Assembly (NCBI GenBank): GCA_009693435.1
Contig: SHXF01000156.1
Coordinates: 1-7,367 of the forward strand
Source: Betaproteobacteria bacterium
Lineage (GTDB): Bacteria > Pseudomonadota > Gammaproteobacteria > Burkholderiales > SG8-39
Direction of reading: 5' to 3'
Length of the DNA: 7,367 nucleotides
Part shown: piece after piece, positions 1 to 7,111 of the stretch
Layout of the letters: each line of letters begins with the position of its first letter
Numbering within the stretch: the stretch's first letter is position 1
Program-made: the position numbers and the translations under genes
The notes under the pieces: model-generated
The model's input: the letters and a program-made list of their open reading frames with translations, nothing else
What the model was told of the DNA's origin: nothing
Databases searched by the model: none

Positions 1-12
1 TTGCGTGTTGTC

Positions 13-95
13 ATGCTGATTTGCCTTGTCACGTTGTGCTACCCCCGCCGGACCATCCGACGGGTAGCAGACTACGTGAGGCAACGGGTCAGCAT
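13..95. repeat. Long imperfect palindrome (about 31 paired bases)
   Basis: Bases 13-52 fold back on 56-95 around a 3-base loop (CCA, 53-55). Paired blocks from outside in are ATGCTGA/TCAGCAT (13-19 with 89-95), TTGCC/GGCAA (21-25 with 80-84), TCACGT/ACGTGA (29-34 with 74-79), TGCTACCC/GGGTAGCA (37-44 with 62-69) and CGGA/TCCG (49-52 with 56-59), separated by short bulges. It sits just past the stop of the truncated TPR-SPINDLY gene. No T-run follows on either strand, so it is not a typical intrinsic terminator. It could be a REP/MITE-like element, a cruciform or a structured RNA; its identity is unknown. The pairing is read directly from the sequence. Confidence 0.75.
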
Positions 96-126
96 CGGTA
101 GCAAAACAGATGAGTCAATGCGCCGG

Positions 127-999
127 TCAGGATAGTTGACGCCGGGCATGCACGACCGCGTCGTCGCCCATGTCCCGAATGTCGCGCCACGTGGAAGGTG
201 GTCTTCTGAGCCTGTCGCTCATTGAATCGGAGTGAGGCGAGTTGTCATAGCAGTAGACGTCAAACCATGAGCGATCGTGATGTTGCAGGATCCGGCTCAC
301 GAAACTTGCCGTCGGATGAGATCGGAAGTCCCCCGATACGTAACCGACGCGCAGTGGCCGATCCGCTGCGGGATGGGGTGGAAACCGGCTGGCAGCGTGC
401 GTCAGCGGGTCGGCATGGCGCTCCGCCCAAATGCGGTGTTCCCTCAGAACCTCAGCCGGCCCGGTGTCCTCCGAGAAATTGAGCGAGAACAGTGCGCAGC
501 GCGCGCAGGCATCCGAAATTTCCGGGAAGCGCTGGCTGGCTTCATGAAGGAATGCGCGTGCCTGCGGATGCTGTCCCAGGGTCTGTAACGTCAGTGCCTG
601 GCTGGTGCAGAGCGGTGATAAATATCCACCGGCCTGAGCCTCGTGCGCGCGGGACAGAGCCTGCCAGAATGCGCCTGCCGCATCATCGAGTTGCCAGGAT
701 TCGTATAGTATGAGGCCGAGGTTGTACCAAGCCGCCGTAAGCGTCGGCTCGAGTTCGACGGCACGCCGGTATATGAAAATGGCATCTGCCATGCGTCCTT
801 GCCGCTTGTACAGTGTCCCGAGATTGCTGCAAATCGTGCCCGATGCGGGATCTATAGCGAGCGCTTCTTCGTAAGCGCGGGTGGCACCGTCAAGCTTGTC
901 TTCCGAATCCAGCCGCATCGCGTCGGCAAGAAGCGTCCGCAATGCCGGCTCGGGTTGGCCGGATGACGGGAAAAGATTGCCATAAATTCGTTTGAGCAC
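127..999 (-). CDS. TPR-SPINDLY (GT41/OGT-like) protein, truncated in its catalytic domain; likely pseudogene
   Basis: The 290 residues begin with TPR-type helices (about residues 33-120, e.g. AYEEALAIDP and YRRAVELEPTLTAAWYNLG). A linker follows, ending in LREHRIWAERHADPL (185-199), as usual before the bacterial SPINDLY/OGT catalytic region. The signature RVGYVSGDFRSHPTASF (217-233) opens the GT41 catalytic domain. The frame then stops after residue 290, only about 75 residues into a domain that normally has more than 300, so the UDP-sugar-binding lobe is missing. I could not find its continuation in any frame of bases 1-126. The start is GTG at 999; an in-frame TGA lies three codons upstream and the Shine-Dalgarno match is weak. 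Full-length relatives transfer sugar, typically GlcNAc, to proteins; this product should not be catalytic. It lies 106 bp downstream of the FAD oxidase gene on the same strand, and I see no terminator or clear promoter in that gap. Confidence 0.85.
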   Translation of the reverse strand: MLKRIYGNLFPSSGQPEPALRTLLADAMRLDSEDKLDGATRAYEEALAIDPASGTICSNLGTLYKRQGRMADAIFIYRRAVELEPTLTAAWYNLGLILYESWQLDDAAGAFWQALSRAHEAQAGGYLSPLCTSQALTLQTLGQHPQARAFLHEASQRFPEISDACARCALFSLNFSEDTGPAEVLREHRIWAERHADPLTHAASRFPPHPAADRPLRVGYVSGDFRSHPTASFVSRILQHHDRSWFDVYCYDNSPHSDSMSDRLRRPPSTWRDIRDMGDDAVVHARRQLS

Positions 1000-1105
1000 T
1001 CGATGTCAGCCGGCCGATATCAATGTCCGCCACGACGGATTCACAGTGGCCGCCGGTCGCAATGCAGCAGTTTCTCTCTGCCGAAGCCGCGCGGATCGAG
1101 GCGGC

Positions 1106-2509
1106 TCAGGACGCGAACGACACCACCTTTCCCGGATTCATCAGATTCTCCGGGTCGAAAGTTCGCTTGATTGCGCTCATGAGGTCGACCGCTTCGCCGA
1201 GTTCCTTCCTGAGAGAATTTATTTTCCCCATGCCTATCCCGTGCTCTCCGGTGCAGGTGCCCTCCATGTTGAGCGCGCGATCGACCAGCCGGTCGTTGAA
1301 TGCCTTGGCTTCATTCAGGTCCGCGTCACTGTCCGGGCTGACCAGGATCATGCAGTGAAAATTTCCGTCGCCTACGTGGCCGAACATCGGGATGGGCATC
1401 GATGCCTTGCTGATGTCTTGGGCTGTCGCGACCATGCATTCAGTGAGCCGGGAAATGGGTACGCAAACATCGGTCGATACGGCACGTGCGCCGGGACGAA
1501 GCTGCAATCCGGCGAAATAAGCCTGGTGGCGCGCCGCCCAGAGCCGGTTGCGGTCTTCGGCGCGCGTGGCCCAATCAATGTCCATGCCGCCGTTCTCGCG
1601 CGCGATTTCCTGCACCATCTGTGCCTGTTCCTCGACGCCCGCCTGAGTCCCGTGGAATTCGAGGAACAAAGTCGGTTGCTCCCTGTAAGCGGTCTTGGAA
1701 TAGGCATTTATCGCCTTCATGGTGAGGGCGCACAAGGCTTCGCTGCGGGCGATTGGAATGCCCGACTGCAGTGTTTGAATGACGGTACTTACGGCACCCG
1801 CCATGTCGTTGAACGAGCAAGTCGCTGCCGACATGGCTTCGGGAATCGCGTACAGCCGCACCGTTACCTCGGTGATGATGCCAAGCGTGCCTTCGGCGCC
1901 AACGAACATTCGCGTGAGGTCATAACCCGCCGCAGATTTTCTGGAACGGCGCGAAGTTTTGATGATCCGACCGTCGGCCAGAACGACTGTGAGCGAAAGT
2001 ACGTTTTCACGCATCGTGCCGTAGCGGACTGCATTGGTTCCGGAGGCGCGCGTCGACGCCATGCCGCCCAGCGTGGCGTCCGCGCCCGGATCTATGGGAA
2101 ACATCAGTCCCGAGTGGCGGATGTGTTCGCTCAACTGCTTGCGCGTCACGCCGGCCTGGACTATGCAATCCAGGTCTGCTTCGTTCACCTGCAGAATCTT
2201 GTTCATTTGCGACAGGTCGATACATACGCCGCCGTGGGTCGCGAGAATGTGGCCTTCCAGCGAGGTTCCCACGCCATAGGGGATCATCGGCGAGCGATGG
2301 CGGCGGCAGATATTGACCACGTCGCGCACTTCCTCGGTCGAGTGCGGAAACACCACGACGTCGGGGAGCGCGTAGGGATAATAGGACTCGTCCTTGCCGT
2401 GGTGCTCCCGAATTCCGCGCGAGGTCGCGACGCGATCGCCAAGTATCCTGCCGAGTTCTGCGTGCAGTTCCGGGTCTAACCGGGCTATGGGCTCCCTGGG
2501 CTGATTCAT
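1106..2509 (-). CDS. FAD-linked D-lactate dehydrogenase (cytochrome) / glycolate oxidase GlcD-type
   Basis: The complete 467-residue protein has an N-terminal FAD-binding type 4 (PCMH) domain and a C-terminal FAD-oxidase domain. The FAD-site segments are PYGVGTSLEGH (77-87), DPGADATLGGM (140-150), SGTNAVRYG (156-164) and GAEGTLGIITEVTVRL (204-219). The C-terminal part carries HVGDGNFH (378-385), the metal- and substrate-binding motif of this family, and GEHGIGMGK (421-429) with the conserved histidine, and ends in the usual FDPENLMNPGKV. Family members oxidise D-2-hydroxyacids (D-lactate, glycolate, D-2-hydroxyglutarate) and pass electrons to cytochrome c, quinone or an ETF. Length and motif order fit D-lactate dehydrogenase (cytochrome) best, but sequence alone does not fix the substrate. 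No signal peptide is visible. The ATG at 2509 has a good Shine-Dalgarno GGAGAG (2516-2521) six bases upstream. No glcE or glcF partner lies in the window, which favours a stand-alone enzyme. Confidence 0.93.
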   Translation of the reverse strand: MNQPREPIARLDPELHAELGRILGDRVATSRGIREHHGKDESYYPYALPDVVVFPHSTEEVRDVVNICRRHRSPMIPYGVGTSLEGHILATHGGVCIDLSQMNKILQVNEADLDCIVQAGVTRKQLSEHIRHSGLMFPIDPGADATLGGMASTRASGTNAVRYGTMRENVLSLTVVLADGRIIKTSRRSRKSAAGYDLTRMFVGAEGTLGIITEVTVRLYAIPEAMSAATCSFNDMAGAVSTVIQTLQSGIPIARSEALCALTMKAINAYSKTAYREQPTLFLEFHGTQAGVEEQAQMVQEIARENGGMDIDWATRAEDRNRLWAARHQAYFAGLQLRPGARAVSTDVCVPISRLTECMVATAQDISKASMPIPMFGHVGDGNFHCMILVSPDSDADLNEAKAFNDRLVDRALNMEGTCTGEHGIGMGKINSLRKELGEAVDLMSAIKRTFDPENLMNPGKVVSFAS

Positions 2510-2751
2510 GTTGGACTCTCCAATATCGCGTGGCGTTCAATCACAAGAGGCACTTTGGGCACTGTGGGCACTGTGGGCACTGTGGGCACTGCGGGCACTG
2601 CGCGCGCGCGATGTAGCGCGAATACGCGGCAACCCGGCCTGATCACTCGATCCCAATGCGCCCCTGCAATTCTATCGACAACCGGAGCGCCGGGTTTTTC
2701 CAGCATGATTGTTGCGGGCGCGAAGATGTCCACGTTCGCACAAATCGTCAT
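2506..2751 (-). CDS. Doubtful 81-residue ORF ending in VPT repeats, overlapping the FAD oxidase start
   Basis: I do not recognise this ORF. It begins MTICANVDIFAPATIMLEKP, has a middle part free of low complexity (…VVDRIAGAHWDRVIRP…), then a VPA/VPT/VPK tract encoded by the 9-bp tandem repeat, and ends LVIERHAILESPT. Its TGA overlaps the ATG of the FAD oxidase gene (ATGA), an arrangement typical of translational coupling. Against it: no clear Shine-Dalgarno precedes ATG 2751, third codon positions are only moderately GC-rich, and 80-codon ORFs arise easily in GC-rich DNA. The same stretch may simply be the 5' untranslated region of the oxidase gene. No function can be proposed. Confidence 0.25.
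   Translation of the reverse strand: MTICANVDIFAPATIMLEKPGAPVVDRIAGAHWDRVIRPGCRVFALHRARAVPAVPTVPTVPTVPKVPLVIERHAILESPT
2549..2602. repeat. 9-bp tandem repeat, six copies (minisatellite), followed by a CG run
   Basis: Six consecutive 9-base units read, on the plus strand, GGCACTTTG, three times GGCACTGTG, then twice GGCACTGCG. They run directly into alternating CG up to base 2610. The array lies about 40 bp upstream of the FAD oxidase start, inside its leader or inside the small ORF at 2506-2751. The unit length is a multiple of three, so copy-number change would keep that reading frame. On the minus strand one unit reads GTG-CCC-ACA (Val-Pro-Thr). The identical central copies suggest recent slippage. 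Confidence 0.95.
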
Positions 2752-2777
2752 ACCGTCATACCGCGTCGTCCGGTCCG

Positions 2778-2806
2778 AGCCTACGGCGCGTCATTGTCGT
2801 TGTCAA
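2778..2806 (-). promoter_or_regulatory. Possible sigma-70 promoter for the FAD oxidase gene
   Basis: The minus strand carries a perfect -35 hexamer TTGACA (2806-2801), a 17-base spacer and TAGGCT (2783-2778) as a weak -10 (three of six matches to TATAAT). It lies after the pgi remnant and would drive the doubtful small ORF and the FAD oxidase gene, giving a leader of roughly 260 bases that contains the minisatellite. This is a match to consensus only. Confidence 0.4.
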
Positions 2807-2852
2807 CGGCTCGCCGCGCGGCCGGGCTTCATTGCGATGTCAGGCGACGAAT

Positions 2853-3140
<288 letters not shown>

Positions 3141-3144
<4 letters not shown>

Positions 3145-4832
3145 CGGTTCCGTTGATAAAGTCGGTATCGTTCCCTTTCGCGTGGCCGGCTGCCCTCCCA
3201 GATCTGTATCCAGCCGGGTTCCGCAGGCCGGTCATCGCTGACGCTCGTCTGGGTCAGGAGTAACCGGCAACGACCGCGGCCATGGATCTCGGTGCGACGG
3301 GTTACGATGCCTGCATGGTAGTCCAGTGCGGCGCGCTGTGCCTCACCCAGGCCGGTGCTTTCGATGCAGCCGTTCCTGCCCTGAATTGACCCCTGCAGGC
3401 TGCGCGCGACCCGTGCATAGCTTTTCCCGTGATCGATCCAGGGAAGCCAGAGCGTCATTAGCAGCCCCCACAAAAACGTGATCCCGGCAGCCCAGAAGAC
3501 CACGCTGCGCAGCGCTGAGCGTTCGCTGCGCACCAGCACATACAGCCAGCACAGAGTGACCAGTGCAGCAACGATAACCGGAAATATCTCAAGGCGCTGA
3601 ACATGACCCGGCTCGAGCTTGGCGAAGTTTCGCGCGACGGTGCCCGGCATGCCGCTCAGCATCGCAAACCAGCCGAGCCAGACCAGCGACCCGAAAAAAG
3701 TGAAGCTCATCGCCCCGAACCATGCCAGGGCACTGGCCGCGCCGCGCCGCAGTGTGCCGGCGCCCGCGGAGGCGAGTAGCGCGAGCGGTAGCAGCACCGC
3801 CAGGGCATTGACCGGCCGCATGTCCCGAGTGAACAGCAGTACCGCGATTGTCGAGAGCAGTGCCACGATCAGCAACCGGACACCCGGCCGGGCTGGCTTG
3901 CGGCGGTTCTCCCAGAAAAACCAGAGCGCCAGCGGCCAGGCCGGCCAGGACGACCAACCCAACAGTTTGATGTAATACCCGGCCGATTCCACGTCCGGCC
4001 ACGACCAGATGTTCAGCTGTGTCGATATCCATGCCTCAGCGAGGCCGGGGTGGAACCAATGAACAGCCGCCAGCCAGGCGACGAGGCTACCGGCGCCGAT
4101 TGCAATCCCCAGCGCGCTGCTTGCAACATAGACTTTGCTGCGAAATATTCCGGAAACCAGCGGCGACACGAGCAGGACCAGAAGGGGGGGCAATGCCGCC
4201 ATGGCGCCTTTGCTTAGCAGAGCCATCGCGAAACCCAGCCCCAACACCAGCCCTGCCCATAGGCCTGCCCTCACGCCTATCCGCGGCGTGACTGGCACGC
4301 CTTCGTCCGTCGCCACTGGCTCCCTGGCCAGCAGCGACATCCCGTACCAGGTCAGCGCCAGGCCAGCAAGCATGGTGACCTCGGAAAGCGTTTCGTGCGC
4401 GTGCACCAGCAGTCCCAGGCATCCGATGAGGATCAGCACCACATGATCAGCCTGTGCCTTGCCATGAAAATTGTGGGCCGCGCATCGTGCGAAAAAGATG
4501 GCCGCGGCAACCGAAAATGCGCTGGCCATGCGAGCGCCGTCGTGAGGCGCCAACGAGAAAGCAAATGCTTTCGCTGTCAGGCCTGCAATCCAGATATGCA
4601 ACGGGCCGTCATCGAGATAGGGCTCGCCAGCCAGGTGCGGCACCAACCAGTGTCCCTGGGTCAGGAGTTGATGCACGATACCGATTCCCAGGGCATCCTC
4701 GGTTTTCCAAGGGTCGTGTCCAACCAGGCCGAACAGCAGATAGACCATGCACAACCCTGCCAGAACCGGCAGTGGCGGTGGGGCGGAAAGGCGCCTGGGT
4801 AAAGCTGCTTCGATCTTGGTCTTACCGAGCAT
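3141..4832 (-). CDS. Polytopic ArnT/PMT-like (GT39) membrane glycosyltransferase
   Basis: The 563-residue protein is mostly hydrophobic. The first membrane helix (about 21-38) is followed by a periplasmic loop with the acidic pair E45-D46 in HDPWKTEDALG and the segment HWLVPHLAGEPYLDDGPLHIW (61-81). In ArnT/PMT relatives the same loop reads DE…Y…WL.P.L.G.PY..KPPL..W, with the acidic residues at the catalytic site. About ten further helices follow, to near residue 460, then a hydrophilic C-terminal domain of about 100 residues, probably periplasmic. Such enzymes transfer a sugar from a polyprenyl-phosphate donor to a lipid or protein in the inner membrane or periplasm; the donor and acceptor here are unknown. 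ATG 4832 is the first good start, but its Shine-Dalgarno is weak. The rpmE terminator ends about 50 bp upstream, so a separate promoter would be expected there; none is obvious. The stop overlaps the pgi-remnant start by ATGA. Confidence 0.85.
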
Positions 4833-4882
4833 ACGCCCGACTACCCATCATTGAACCGCGCCGATAGTTGCGTCCAGAATGC

Positions 4883-4907
4883 AAAAAGGCAGCCGAGGCT
4901 GCCTTTC
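4883..4907 (-). terminator. Intrinsic terminator after rpmE
   Basis: A perfect 9-bp stem, AAAGGCAGC (4885-4893) with GCTGCCTTT (4898-4906), closes a 4-base loop. On the minus strand it ends in five T (4887-4883). It starts about 18 bases after the rpmE stop and separates rpmE from the glycosyltransferase gene. It is short and GC-rich in the core, a canonical Rho-independent form. Confidence 0.9.
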
Positions 4908-4924
4908 TGGGCGAAACAACCCGA

Positions 4925-5161
4925 TCATGCCGCAGGTTCGGCCTGTGTGGCCGCCGGCTTCTTGCTCGCGTACTTCAGGCGGAATTTTTCCACCCGTCCG
5001 GCGGTGTCGAGAATTTTCTGCTTGCCCGTGTAAAACGGATGGCAGGCGGAGCAAACCTCCACATGCAGCGCCTTGTTCAGCGTTGAACCCGTCTTGAACG
5101 TGTTACCGCAGCTACAGGTCACGCTGATTTCGTGGTAGTCGGGATGGATTGCGGCTTTCAT
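4925..5161 (-). CDS. rpmE: 50S ribosomal protein bL31, zinc-binding type
   Basis: The 78-residue protein is L31 of the large ribosomal subunit, which helps bridge the 50S and 30S subunits. It begins [20 protein letters not shown] and carries the zinc-binding (C+) cysteines C16, C18, C37 and C40 (CSCG…[13 protein letters not shown]), so it is the zinc-dependent paralogue, not the cysteine-free YkgM type. RVEKF-RLKY follows, then an Ala/Lys/Glu-rich tail. The length is usual for betaproteobacteria. The ATG at 5161 has the Shine-Dalgarno AAAGGA (5168-5173) five bases upstream. It lies 177 bp downstream of rho on the same strand, with its own possible promoter and a repeat-containing leader between them, and a strong terminator behind it. 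Confidence 0.97.
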   Translation of the reverse strand: MKAAIHPDYHEISVTCSCGNTFKTGSTLNKALHVEVCSACHPFYTGKQKILDTAGRVEKFRLKYASKKPAATQAEPAA

Positions 5162-5200
5162 GGGAGTCCTTTCTGTGTGGAACGGTGCTTGTCGCGGCTA

Positions 5201-5245
5201 TTTTTGCCCGGCAAATCGTTCCGTTGCCCGGCAAAAAGCGCCGGG
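5201..5245 (-). promoter_or_regulatory. Structured leader of rpmE with alternative hairpins
   Basis: The leader holds two perfect copies of an 11-base element (TTGCCCGGCAA on the plus strand, 5204-5214 and 5224-5234). In minus-strand RNA, CCCGGC (5245-5240) can pair with GCCGGG of the near copy (5232-5227; 7-base loop) or of the far copy (5212-5207). Alternatively UUUUUGCC (5237-5230) pairs with GGCAAAAA (5208-5201). These stems exclude one another. The region lies 28-72 bases ahead of the rpmE Shine-Dalgarno. It could be an autoregulatory leader or a remnant rho terminator; the pairing is seen, the role is inferred. Confidence 0.45.
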
Positions 5246-5255
5246 AAAGCCCACC

Positions 5256-5284
5256 ATTATGTCAGGCTTTCTGTCCATAATCAA
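5256..5284 (-). promoter_or_regulatory. Possible sigma-70 promoter of rpmE
   Basis: The minus strand reads TTGATT (5284-5279), a 17-base spacer, then CATAAT (5261-5256). The -10 matches TATAAT in five of six positions and the -35 matches TTGACA in four of six. Transcription would begin near 5249 and include the hairpin leader. This would let rpmE be expressed apart from rho. Confidence 0.5.
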
Positions 5285-5338
5285 ACACCCCGACTCCCTG
5301 CGCCGGGAAGGCTCGGGCAGCGATAGGGCGCGACAACG

Positions 5339-6550
5339 CTAACCACGTCGCATGGAATCGAAGAAGTCGGCGTTGTTCTTTGTGGCGCGGATCTTGTCAA
5401 CCAGGAATTCCGCGGCTTCCAGATCGTCCATCGGGTAAAGGAGTTTGCGCAGCACCCAGACCTTCTGCAGGATTTCCGGCTTGATGAGCAATTCCTCGCG
5501 CCGTGTGCCCGAGCGATTGACATTGATTGCGGGAAAGATGCGCTTTTCGTACATGCGCCGATCAAGATGGATTTCCATGTTGCCGGTGCCCTTGAATTCC
5601 TCGTAAATCACGTCGTCCATGCGGCTGCCTGTATCGATCAACGCTGTCGCCAGTATCGTCAGCGATCCGCCTTCCTCGATATTTCGCGCCGCACCGAAGA
5701 AGCGCTTCGGCCGCTGCAGGGCATTGGCGTCGACGCCGCCGGTGAGCACCTTGCCCGAGGCAGGCACCACGGTGTTGTAGGCGCGCGCCAGACGGGTGAT
5801 CGAATCGAGCAGGATAACCACGTCTTTCTTGTGCTCGATCAGGCGCTTTGCCTTCTCGATCACCATCTCGGCGACCTGAACGTGCCGCGTGGCCGGCTCG
5901 TCGAACGTAGACGCAATCACTTCACCTTTCACCGAGCGGACCATTTCGGTCACTTCCTCGGGCCGCTCGTCGATAAGCAGGACCAGCAGTACGCTCTCCG
6001 GGTGGTTGGAGGTGATGGCGTGCGCGATATGCTGCATCAGCACTGTTTTGCCGGCCTTGGGCGGCGAGACGATCAGACCGCGCTGGCCTTTGCCGATCGG
6101 CGCGATGATGTCGATGATGCGGCAGGTCATGTTCTCTTCGGCCTTGATCTCGCGCTCGAGTTTGAGGTGCTCGTTCGGGTGCAGCGGCGTCAGATTTTCG
6201 AACAGTATCTTGTGCTTCGAGGCTTCCGGCGCTTCGGAATTGACCTTGTCGACCTTCACCAGCGCGAAGTAGCGCTCGCCGTCTTTCGGCGTGCGGACCT
6301 CGCCTTCTATGGTGTCGCCGGTGTGCAGGCTAAATCGGCGGATCTGCGAAGGGCTTACGTAAATGTCGTCGGTCGATGCGAGGTAGGACGTGTCGGGCGA
6401 ACGCAGGAAGCCGAAGCCGTCCGGCAGCACCTCGAGCGTGCCGTCGCCGTAAATGATGTCGCCTTTGCGGGCGCGATTCTTGAGGAGCGCGAAGATCAGC
6501 TCCTGCTTGCGCATCCGGTTGGCGCCATCGACTTCGTTCACGGTCGCCAT
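5339..6550 (-). CDS. rho: Transcription termination factor Rho (start uncertain, frame extends upstream)
   Basis: Rho is the hexameric RNA helicase that loads on C-rich RNA and ends transcription. From the first ATG (6550) 403 residues are encoded: part of the N-terminal domain, the cold-shock-like RNA-binding domain (about 30-105; [18 protein letters not shown]), Walker A PPKAGKT (163-169), DERPEE (194-199), Walker B VVILLD (244-249), the Q-loop region [19 protein letters not shown] (271-289) and the conserved C-terminal half ending DFFDSMRRG. The true protein begins earlier: upstream codons in frame read [16 protein letters not shown], matching the first 16 residues of other Rho proteins. 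This brings the length to 419, as in E. coli, and places the Walker lysine at position 184. No ATG, GTG or TTG exists in frame before 6550. trxA lies directly upstream. No clear terminator follows; rpmE is next. Confidence 0.97.
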   Translation of the reverse strand: MATVNEVDGANRMRKQELIFALLKNRARKGDIIYGDGTLEVLPDGFGFLRSPDTSYLASTDDIYVSPSQIRRFSLHTGDTIEGEVRTPKDGERYFALVKVDKVNSEAPEASKHKILFENLTPLHPNEHLKLEREIKAEENMTCRIIDIIAPIGKGQRGLIVSPPKAGKTVLMQHIAHAITSNHPESVLLVLLIDERPEEVTEMVRSVKGEVIASTFDEPATRHVQVAEMVIEKAKRLIEHKKDVVILLDSITRLARAYNTVVPASGKVLTGGVDANALQRPKRFFGAARNIEEGGSLTILATALIDTGSRMDDVIYEEFKGTGNMEIHLDRRMYEKRIFPAINVNRSGTRREELLIKPEILQKVWVLRKLLYPMDDLEAAEFLVDKIRATKNNADFFDSMRRG

Positions 6551-6760
6551 CTCGAGCAGCTGGCTGACGTGCAGCGTCTTCAGCTGGGACAGGTACAGCG
6601 ATGCCCGCGGTACGCTCGGATCGATTTCCGAAGGGACTTCCTCGGGGAAATCGGGCGGAAAGGGTTCGCGCCGCTGGTTGTCCCGCGGCGCGTTCGGGTG
6701 ACCGCCGTGCCGGTGTCTGCCGGGACGGTCCTTCTTGAAAGGTAGGGGCTTCAGATGTTG
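6551..6760 (-). other. rho: In-frame upstream extension of rho without a canonical start codon
   Basis: The rho frame stays open from 6760 (after TAG 6761-6763) to the ATG at 6550. The last 16 codons (from CTG 6598) encode the conserved Rho N-terminus. The codons before them encode a Pro/Arg/Asn/His-rich stretch (…[16 protein letters not shown]…) and an acidic one ([19 protein letters not shown]) that look like a disordered Rho N-terminal extension. Candidate non-canonical starts are CTG 6754 (overlapping the trxA TGA as CTGA), ATC in SEID, and CTG 6598. No strong Shine-Dalgarno precedes any of them; AAGAAGGA occurs inside the extension but no start codon follows it at suitable distance. Confidence 0.7.
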
Positions 6761-7077
6761 CTATCGAGAAAAGCGGTGAGCTGGGACTTGGACATTGCGC
6801 CAAGTTTGCTCGCCTGGACGTTGCCATCCTTGAAAAGAATCAAAGTCGGAATGGCGCGCACGTTGTAGCGCTTGGCCAGTTCCTGGTTGTCGTCCACGTT
6901 GACCTTGGCAATCTTCAGCCTGCCGCTATAGTCTTTGGCCAGATCCTCGAGAACCGGGGCGATCGCCTTGCAGGGGCCGCACCATTCGGCCCAGTAATCT
7001 ACCAGGACAGGCACATCGGATTTCAGGACTTCCGGCTCGAAAGTCGAGTCGGTCACATGGTGAATCAGTTCGCTCAT
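6751..7077 (-). CDS. trxA: Thioredoxin 1
   Basis: This is a 108-residue cytoplasmic thioredoxin, the usual length for TrxA. It donates electrons to ribonucleotide reductase and other disulfide substrates and is itself reduced by NADPH-dependent thioredoxin reductase. The active site WCGPCK has W32, C33 and C36, preceded by [10 protein letters not shown]. The buried Asp of the fold is D27, and the cis-proline is P77 in RAIPTL. It ends [10 protein letters not shown]. The start MSELIHH at 7077 is chosen because AGAGGA (7082-7087) lies four bases upstream and the family begins there; the frame is open to 7185 but that part translates a low-complexity C-rich leader. It is followed at once by the rho frame, so the two are very likely cotranscribed. 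Confidence 0.97.
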   Translation of the reverse strand: MSELIHHVTDSTFEPEVLKSDVPVLVDYWAEWCGPCKAIAPVLEDLAKDYSGRLKIAKVNVDDNQELAKRYNVRAIPTLILFKDGNVQASKLGAMSKSQLTAFLDSNI

Positions 7078-7081
7078 GGGT

Positions 7082-7087
7082 TCCTCT
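7082..7087 (-). promoter_or_regulatory. Ribosome binding site of trxA
   Basis: AGAGGA on the minus strand, four bases before ATG 7077. It decides the start against the longer reading frame beginning at 7185. Confidence 0.85.
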
Positions 7088-7111
7088 TGGAGCAGCCGCA
7101 GGCGCAGCGCG

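Larger units (their letters stand above)
2510..2852. other. 343-bp stretch between pgi remnant and FAD oxidase gene
   Basis: No confidently coding gene lies here. On the minus strand it holds a possible promoter (2778-2806), a tandem 8-base repeat CGTCATAC twice on the plus strand (2746-2761), the doubtful 81-codon ORF, the 9-bp minisatellite (2549-2602) with an adjoining CG run, and the oxidase Shine-Dalgarno (2516-2521). It most likely serves as the promoter and leader region of the FAD oxidase gene. Confidence 0.6.

Noticed and set aside
13..95. Integron attC site
   Set aside because: Long imperfect palindromes suggest attC, but I found no GTTRRRY/RYYYAAC core pair at its ends and no integrase or cassette structure.
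1..126. Continuation of the GT41 catalytic domain after a simple frameshift
   Set aside because: None of the three minus-strand frames downstream of the stop resembles the expected IDIL-DLAGHT-type continuation, so a single indel does not explain the truncation.
992..2479. 495-codon plus-strand ORF
   Set aside because: It runs antisense to the FAD oxidase, whose minus frame carries all family motifs. The plus translation (Arg/His/Ala-rich, no domain) is a typical shadow in GC-rich DNA.
2680..2699. Plus-strand hairpin CCGG-AGCG-CCGG followed by five T, resembling an intrinsic terminator
   Set aside because: The stem is only about 4-5 bp and no plus-strand gene lies upstream of it to be terminated.
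5567..6745. 392-codon plus-strand ORF
   Set aside because: It is antisense to rho, one of the most conserved bacterial genes. The plus translation shows no domain.
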